Below are positions 57,989 through 64,000 of a DNA stretch of 64,000 nucleotides, piece by piece. The translations under genes were made by a program, and so were the position numbers. The DNA comes from Aptenodytes patagonicus. Taxonomy: Eukaryota > Chordata > Aves > Sphenisciformes > Spheniscidae. The stretch's first letter is position 1. Every line of letters begins with the position of its first letter. The DNA is taken from assembly GCF_965638725.1 (NCBI RefSeq), contig NC_134951.1, positions 4,402,001 through 4,466,000 on the forward strand, in the 5' to 3' direction. Under the pieces are notes generated by a model. The model searched no databases and was not told the origin of the DNA. It saw only the letters and a list, made by a program, of their open reading frames with translations.

Positions 57989-59581
57989 ATGAAGATCCTT
58001 TACCTGCTCTTTTCCCTCCTCTTCTTGGCACTCCAGGTTTCTCCAGGTAAGATGGAAAAGAGATGCTAGAAGAGGATTTTTGTGCACCTGAAGTAAACTT
58101 CCCAGCACATTTTAACCACTACTGGTTAAAATTGCTAGAAACTGAGCAGGAGTTAGTCAAATAGCTCAGTGCCTGTGCTCCCCTATGAAAACTCTTTCAA
58201 AGGTGGAGAAATTATGACTTCTGAAGAAAAGCGATTTTTCACTTCTGGTGTCTTCCTAAAAAGATCGTGCTAAACGCTCTGGTGTTAGACACTTGAGGTG
58301 GTGTCTGTGGTGGCCATGATCTTTGGATAGCAGCACACTCAGAAGTGCATATGCAGGTGAAAATGAAGCCCGGCCAACTATTTTCGGATAGGAGCCAGAA
58401 TTAAAGCCTGTGGACCCATGATCCTTTTCTATAAGATAAAGGACAATGAGTCAGGAGGTCTGTATCACTCTCCACCTGGAGTTTAAGGCCGTCCGTTTAG
58501 ATGCACCCGTGAGCTAAGGATCCCACCTCTGCGAGGTGTAGACCTGCTTTGTAATCTCACCTCTTACATGGCCTTTCAACACGGCCAAATCTGGGCAACA
58601 GTCCTTAAGGCAAGTTGGTGGTGAAGGCAGCTCAACGAATGGGAAACCCTGCTGGCACTATGACTGCATTGCCCTGCCCTGCAGAATGAGAGGGAAGGAA
58701 ATTTTTTTGTTATTGTTGCAGGTTTGTCTTCACCCCGGCGGGACATGTTTTTCTGTAGAAAAGGGTCCTGTCACTTTGGAAGATGTCCTATCCATCTGAT
58801 TAGAGTTGGAAGCTGCTTCGGCTTTCGCTCCTGCTGCAAACCGTGAGTTTGACATTCACCAAGGCTTATCTGCAGTATGAGCAGACAAATCTATTCTGCC
58901 TGTGTCCTTAACCCCAAGGTGCTATTGAATCTTCAGATTGGATAAAAGGAAAAAAAACCTGTTACGCCATGAGGACAGTCAAGCGTTGAAGTAGGTTGAG
59001 CCCCACGGTGCTCTTTCTCCTGAGATGTGCACCATGATCTGCCCCAGCAAGAAGGATAAAGTACGGTCGGAGATGTCAGCCTTGTTCTGTCCCAGCTCTG
59101 CCTGACCCCTTTACAGCTCCTATGCCAGAGCTACATATCAGGGGTTGGTGTTTGCAGAACTGGGCTGCTGGGCTGTATATGGGGAACAGAGGGGAATTCA
59201 GTTACGCTGCAGGGTGAACACAGATCTCCGAGTGCCATCAAATGTGTGCAAAAAGTGCAACAGCGTTGTAAAAAGAAATTATCGTATGGAAGGTAGCCTT
59301 CTATTTTCACTCAGGAATGAATGCATTCACCCCAATATCAAGGGACGTCAATTTAGTTGCCTGCTTTTCCTGAAGCAATAGGAAAACACTCTTCTTACTC
59401 ACAGGCATGAGTGCACAGGGCTGTCCCAGCATGACTGCACATGACATTAGGCATTTTGGAAAGTATTTATACTCAAGAGGAAAATATGCACGGACTGAGA
59501 GTAAGTAAGGAGGAAATACAAGCAGAAAGAGAATCTGAAACTTTTTTTTTTTTTCCTTTGTGCAGGCCATGGCAGCTATAA
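57989..59581 (+). CDS. AvBD2: avian beta-defensin 2
   Basis: Secreted beta-defensin, 64 residues, in three coding exons: 57989-58046 (signal MKILYLLFSLLFLALQVSP), 58722-58842 (mature) and 59566-59581 (ends PPWQL, TAA). Introns are phase 1 and phase 2 with GTAAG/TTGCAG and GTGAG/GTGCAG borders. The mature part reads LSSPRRDMFFCRKGSCHFGR, then CPIHLIRVGSCFGFRSCC, the chicken AvBD2 signature as I recall it, at the same total length. Cysteine spacing is C-x4-C-x4-C-x9-C-x5-CC. Predicted charge is about +7. In chicken AvBD2 is a heterophil granule peptide active against bacteria. The promoter and leader exon resemble those of AvBD7. No CR1 lies within the gene. Confidence 0.97.
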
Positions 59582-59771
59582 AAACTTCATGGACTGTCCA
59601 TTCAAGAGCGATGAATATTTCTTCTAAACCTAGGAATTTGCTTTGAATCCCCTTACTGCTAAAACCACCGGATCCTGCTACAAAGCCTCATGCACCTTTC
59701 ATTTTTAATGCAAAAAGCATTATGATGTAGAGTAAATCCAAATGTATTCTGCATTGCTTTCCCTCCTTTTG

Positions 59772-59777
59772 AATAAA
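59772..59777 (+). terminator. AvBD2 polyadenylation signal
   Basis: AATAAA in TTTGAATAAATTG, 191 bp after the stop. The distance is close to that in AvBD9 (194) and AvBD7 (211). Confidence 0.75.
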
Positions 59778-62700
59778 TTGTTGTTCCTTAGCATCCACAT
59801 CACTGAAACATGGGTGTCTGTTGCATGGGCTGAGGGCAATGATCACACCTGGGTTTGACGCACAAATCCCAGAGGACAACAATTTACAGTGCCAACTGCT
59901 CCTTAATTTGAGCTTTTCTGAGACATACAGCTGTCCAGGGCTAGACAGACATGGACCGAAGACCTTACCCTCCAGTACCAAGAGAAGAACTCAGCTCCCC
60001 TTTGCGGGAATGTGTTCAGATGCCCAAATCCTTTTTTTCTTACTATGCAGAAATGTTTTCTTGGGGAAAGAAAAATAGAAATAGCTAAAAACCCAGACAC
60101 CCACCATCCATTAAAACATCAGCAATGTTCTGGCTTATGGAAAATGCCCGTGAGCATCCCAGGAAAGATGTAGGACTGTTTTCTTTTTTTTAAATAGTGC
60201 AACAATTTATGCTGGTTCTTTTCTCTCCAGCAGCTGTTTGTCCTGTAATTTCACAGCAATGGATGCAAGTTTGGCTTTCTTTTTTTCCACCTGTCCCTCT
60301 GAGACGATGCATAAAAGACAATAGATGGAGAACCGCTTATACTGGTCTCTTCATTAGCTCCTCTCCCACTCCCTCCACCGTACGGCACACTCCCTTCAGT
60401 TCTCCGTTGGGATACACACATTTCTGAAATGTTGTTCAGGAGGGGATTTTGTTTGCCTGCCAAAATTGCAGCATTTCTATGTCCTATGACTATTTCTTTG
60501 CACTTCTTAGCAGGGAACAAACTTATCCTTAGGTGTCCCATCCAACTTCTAAATCTCTGTGGCACGATTTCCTATACTCAAGACATGGCGATAGTTACCA
60601 TAACTCAAAGTCTTTGGAAAATGGTGTTTGGAGGAATGCATGCCTGGACAAGTTGCAGACCCTCTGCCTGGGGCTAGCTGACAGTCTGGCCCTGTCGTGC
60701 AGTGAGGCAGTTGGCAGGGCTTGTTCCCATGTCAAAGGGGGCTGAGAGGGTACTGTTGTCCCCCAGAGGGAACGTATCTAGAGGAGGCATCCAACATGCA
60801 ACACGGCCATGCATTCAGGCAAAATCTCATGCTCCAGGCCTCTTCTCAGTGCATTTGCAGCAGCTAGATTATGTCCACCCTCAAAAAGCAGTTCAAAACT
60901 GATTGGGCAGATTTTAGAAAAATGCCTCTGAGTGTTTATTTCATTTTTTTTCTCTTTGGTGTAGGCTGTAGGCTTGCTCTCTATCTGATACTGCTAAGAG
61001 AAAAGCAAAGAGAATGCACAGGAGCCTTGGTTGAAAGCAAGTCCAGCACGCTGTATTAAGAGGGGAAAAAAAGACACCGGAACAGAGACAAAGCAGTGAA
61101 AATCTGTGCCTAGAAAACATCAGGGTGTTTTTAGTTGTCATCATGACAGAAGTCATAGGTTTTGCTGAGAAATGCAAGTGTACAAAGGAATTAGCTTACA
61201 AAGAACAGTTGCTGACTATTCCTTAACCAGCAGATAAGCACGATTATTATATTATATTATATTTATATTATATTATATTCACTTTTAGCCTAAATACGTT
61301 ATGAAAATGTAACACCTAGCCTGCTGTTCCTTGTAGGATTTCCTACACTAAAGAGTGTTCAATGTTGTTAATGAACTATACCAAGAAGGTCCTTAGAAGA
61401 TCTGATTTATGACATTTAAAATTACAGATTTTAATTTTTACAGTCCTCTAATAGACAGGACTTGCAAGAGTCTTCCACAACAGCACATGGAGACCAGGCA
61501 GAATATCACACAGCACTAGAAATGGCACTACTGCTAACGCTCAAGCAACTGAAGCCCTCCTCACCTGTCTGTTGGTTCTCCTGACTCTATTGACTGCGAT
61601 GGGAGTCTAGCCACCACTGCGTCTGTAGTCACCCAAATTAAGTCAGAGGAACTGAATCCCCCCAGATGTGTTGCATGCGGTATATATTGTAGAAGATATG
61701 GTATACATACTTCACAGATCACATAATATTTGGTACTGAAATATTTCTTCTTGCCTCAGCCTCTCTCTTGCCTCCTGCAGTTCTGCCTGAACTTGTCCAA
61801 ATGCTTCATATTGCCTCGAGTGGCACCGCTTGGCAATGTAACCTTTTACGGTTATCTCTGGGAATGAAGTGCACACCGTGGAAGTGAAGGACAGGAAACA
61901 TCATTATTTCTCAACGTCAGGAGTTAGTGGGTAGCTGGCCACCAACTGCTGAGGTTTCTCTACAATTCAAAAGCTGAAATTTCTTGTTGATGCTTTTCAA
62001 GCCTTGACCTTTACCTTGACAAAAATTCTGGCCTCAGTATGTGGGATAATGCTTGCTATGAATGGCCAAATGTCACCCTTGTCCTAGTCCTTGTCCCTGG
62101 CAGCCACAGGCACCAGCAGCAGCAGATGTTTATGGAGGTCTGCACTGGGCAGTGTGTCCCTTGGGTGGGAACTACCCATCCTGGAGGCCCCAGGCTCCTC
62201 ATCTTGCTCCAGCACACTGTAACCCTCCTTGTTAGAGGCCATGCTGGGAGCTGTGCTGTACCATGCCACATCCCACCACGCAGCAGGGCGGGACCTCCCT
62301 TGCCCTCATCAGCACTTGGGGTGATCCCATGGGCAACCCCCAACGAGACCTTTGTAGATCTTAGAGGGAAATAGATCTCCTAGGCTGGCTGTCCAGCTCC
62401 CCCTCAAGGTGGCATCTTGAAGGGGTCCCATGGATCAGATGGGTAGTCCTACAGGGAGTGAGCAGGGTGTCTTCTCCTCTTCACCCATCTGGAGACAACT
62501 TGAGGCTAGACTGGCTGCTCTCTGCCAGCGGGCTGACCTCACCCTTTCTACAACATGCCTCCGTGATTGTGATCCACCTGTGGGTAAATATGTGTGTGTA
62601 TCCATGAACATGTGTGTTCATAAGAAGTGACTCTGGTTGTTCTGGTGAAGACTTCTCTTTCCAAGGAGGCCACCCTCAGCCATCGCCAACTTTCCAGCTG

Positions 62701-63613
62701 GGTATGCAGCACTTGGCAGAGATGCTAGGCTTCTGTTTGTTGGCATTTGCTTCCATCATGTTTCACTGGGTAACTTAATGCAGCTCCCGCTTGCTATGAA
62801 GATGGCTTTATGCTAACTCTTTATTTTTCCAAAACGCACCGCATTAAGGAAGTGTTTGCAATTTTGTCTTCAGGGAGATCATTGGACAGCAAAACTCTAC
62901 CCAGTGATGGAGTTATGGGGCAGAAGGCTCAGAAGAGGTTTTCGTTTTCTGCCTTACTCAAAAAGCAGACTCACACATATCATCAGGAGGTACAGCACAG
63001 AGATACAGTTACTTCCCATCTTGACAAAGCTGAACGTCCCTCCTAGGGAAAGCCCCAAGCCATGGGAGCCCCGAGTCCAGGGGTCATCTCTCAGGAGACA
63101 TACAGGGAATGTCCTGTGCTCAACCCACCCCTTTCAGAGGTTCAGCTCTCTGTTTTCAAAGCCAGGATTCACATGGAGCTGCTACGTGGCCTTGAGTAAC
63201 AGTGCTGTGTAAGAAAGAGCTGTGATAAGCAGGACTCTCCCAAACATCACTTGAGAGCTGCTTTTAAGCTCGATTTCTTTTCCCTGGCCCTTGCTTGAGC
63301 TATTTGCTAGGTTTGATCGTGGCTGTACACCTTGCTGACCTGCCTCATTGCTGTGAAGCCAGATTTCCTTGGTGGAACAGCCTGGCCTCGCTGCTCCCTG
63401 ACAAGTATTTTGGTCACATGCAGACCTGCGCACAGACAAACATACGTGTTCACCTGCAGCCGCAGCACAGCTTTGCGTCCTGGTTTGTAGAAGGGCTGAG
63501 GTTAGTGCCTGATAGCAGAGAGCAGCAGGGCTGGTCTCATATGGTCTCCAGATAGGAAAAGAGGAGGAGGCATCCTGTTTCTTCCCTGGAAACTGGGAAA
63601 CTTTAAGATATAG
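59778..63613. other. intergenic downstream of AvBD2, no gene recognised
   Basis: Non-coding, with a TATTA microsatellite at 61243-61280. Frames at 62039-62374 and 62856-63212 have no domain. No further defensin exon was found before the window ends. Confidence 0.5.
61243..61280. repeat. (ATATT)n pentanucleotide microsatellite
   Basis: ATTAT/ATATT units with one interruption (ATTTATATT). Confidence 0.9.
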
Positions 63614-63908
63614 GTTACCCTCAGCAAGCTTGCAGATGGCACCAAACTGGGAGGAGTGGCTGATACACCAGGGGGTTGTGTTGCCACCCAGAGGGACCTT
63701 GACACGCTGGGGAAATGGGCTGACAGGAACCTCACGAAGTTCAACATGGAAAAGTGCAACGTCCTGCACCTGGGGAGGAACAACCCCACGCACCAATTCA
63801 TGCTGGGGGCCACCCAGCTGAAAAGTAGCTTTGCAGGAAAGGACCTGGGGGTCCTGGTGGACACCAGGCTGAACATGAGCCATCAATGGGCCCTTGCGGC
63901 AAGGAAGG
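63614..63908 (+). mobile_element. CR1 LINE fragment of a third subfamily
   Basis: About 95 open codons read LADGTKLGGVADTPGG, then RDLDTLGKWADRNLTKFN, KCNVLHLGRNNPTHQ and [14 protein letters not shown]. The catalytic FADD is LADG, so this copy's enzyme would be dead. It is internal, without a 3' end in view, because it is cut by the LTR that starts at 63909. Confidence 0.9.
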
Positions 63909-64000
63909 TGTGCTGGTTTTGGCAGGGATAGAGTTAATTTTCTTCACAGTAGCTAGTATGGGGCTATGGTTTGGATTTGTGCTGGAAACAGTGTTGATAA
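63909..64000 (+). mobile_element. start of an avian ERV LTR, truncated by the window edge
   Basis: Begins TGTGCTGGTTTTGGCAGG and continues GATAGAGTTAATTTTCTTC, which I recognise as the 5' end of a common bird endogenous-retrovirus LTR, probably ERVL-type. The TG start fits an LTR terminus. It is inserted into the CR1 fragment at 63614. Whether it is solitary or attached to an internal region cannot be seen. Confidence 0.6.

Noticed and set aside
62039-62374. 111-codon frame with an opposite 95-codon frame
   Set aside because: No domain, no splice or promoter context, and both strands open at once. Treated as chance.

Overview
The window is vertebrate nuclear DNA from a bird. Three things show this: an avian beta-defensin (AvBD) cluster, many CR1 LINE copies ending in the ATTCTATG-type tail typical of bird and reptile CR1, and an intact tRNA-Trp gene. 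The species cannot be named from sequence alone. The defensins differ from my recollection of the chicken proteins at many positions, and the dominant CR1 subfamily is not the one I associate with chicken, so a non-galliform bird is likely (inference).

Layout. 0-0.6 kb holds tRNA-Trp(CCA). 2.6-7.2 kb is a nested LINE: an older minus-strand CR1 is split by a plus-strand CR1 whose 932-codon ORF2 (endonuclease plus reverse transcriptase) is open from ATG to stop. 7.2-20.4 kb is non-coding apart from three CR1 fragments. 20.4-59.8 kb is the defensin cluster: AvBD10 (+), AvBD9 (+), AvBD8 (-), AvBD7 (+) and AvBD2 (+), separated by further CR1 copies. 59.8-64 kb is non-coding and ends in a CR1 fragment interrupted by a retroviral LTR that runs off the window.

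All five defensins look complete: signal peptide, six-cysteine mature exon, tiny last coding exon with stop, consensus splice sites and constant intron phases. They form two architectural classes. AvBD10, AvBD9 and AvBD8 have a TATA box 102-103 bp before the ATG, which leaves little room for a leader intron, and a C/EBP-like box about 110-120 bp further up. AvBD7 and AvBD2 have an extra non-coding first exon, a TATA box about 90 bp before its donor, and a shared 20-bp upstream block, so they look like a duplicated promoter-plus-gene unit. The products are secreted cationic antimicrobial peptides of innate immunity. Predicted mature charge runs from about 0 (AvBD10) to about +7 (AvBD2).

CR1 sequence covers roughly one fifth of the window by my boundaries. 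Several copies keep long open frames, which suggests recent CR1 activity. All three intronic CR1 copies (AvBD9, AvBD8, AvBD7) are antisense to their host gene, and the one in AvBD8 ends about 13-18 bp from a splice donor. No operons, CRISPR arrays or other protein-coding genes were recognised.
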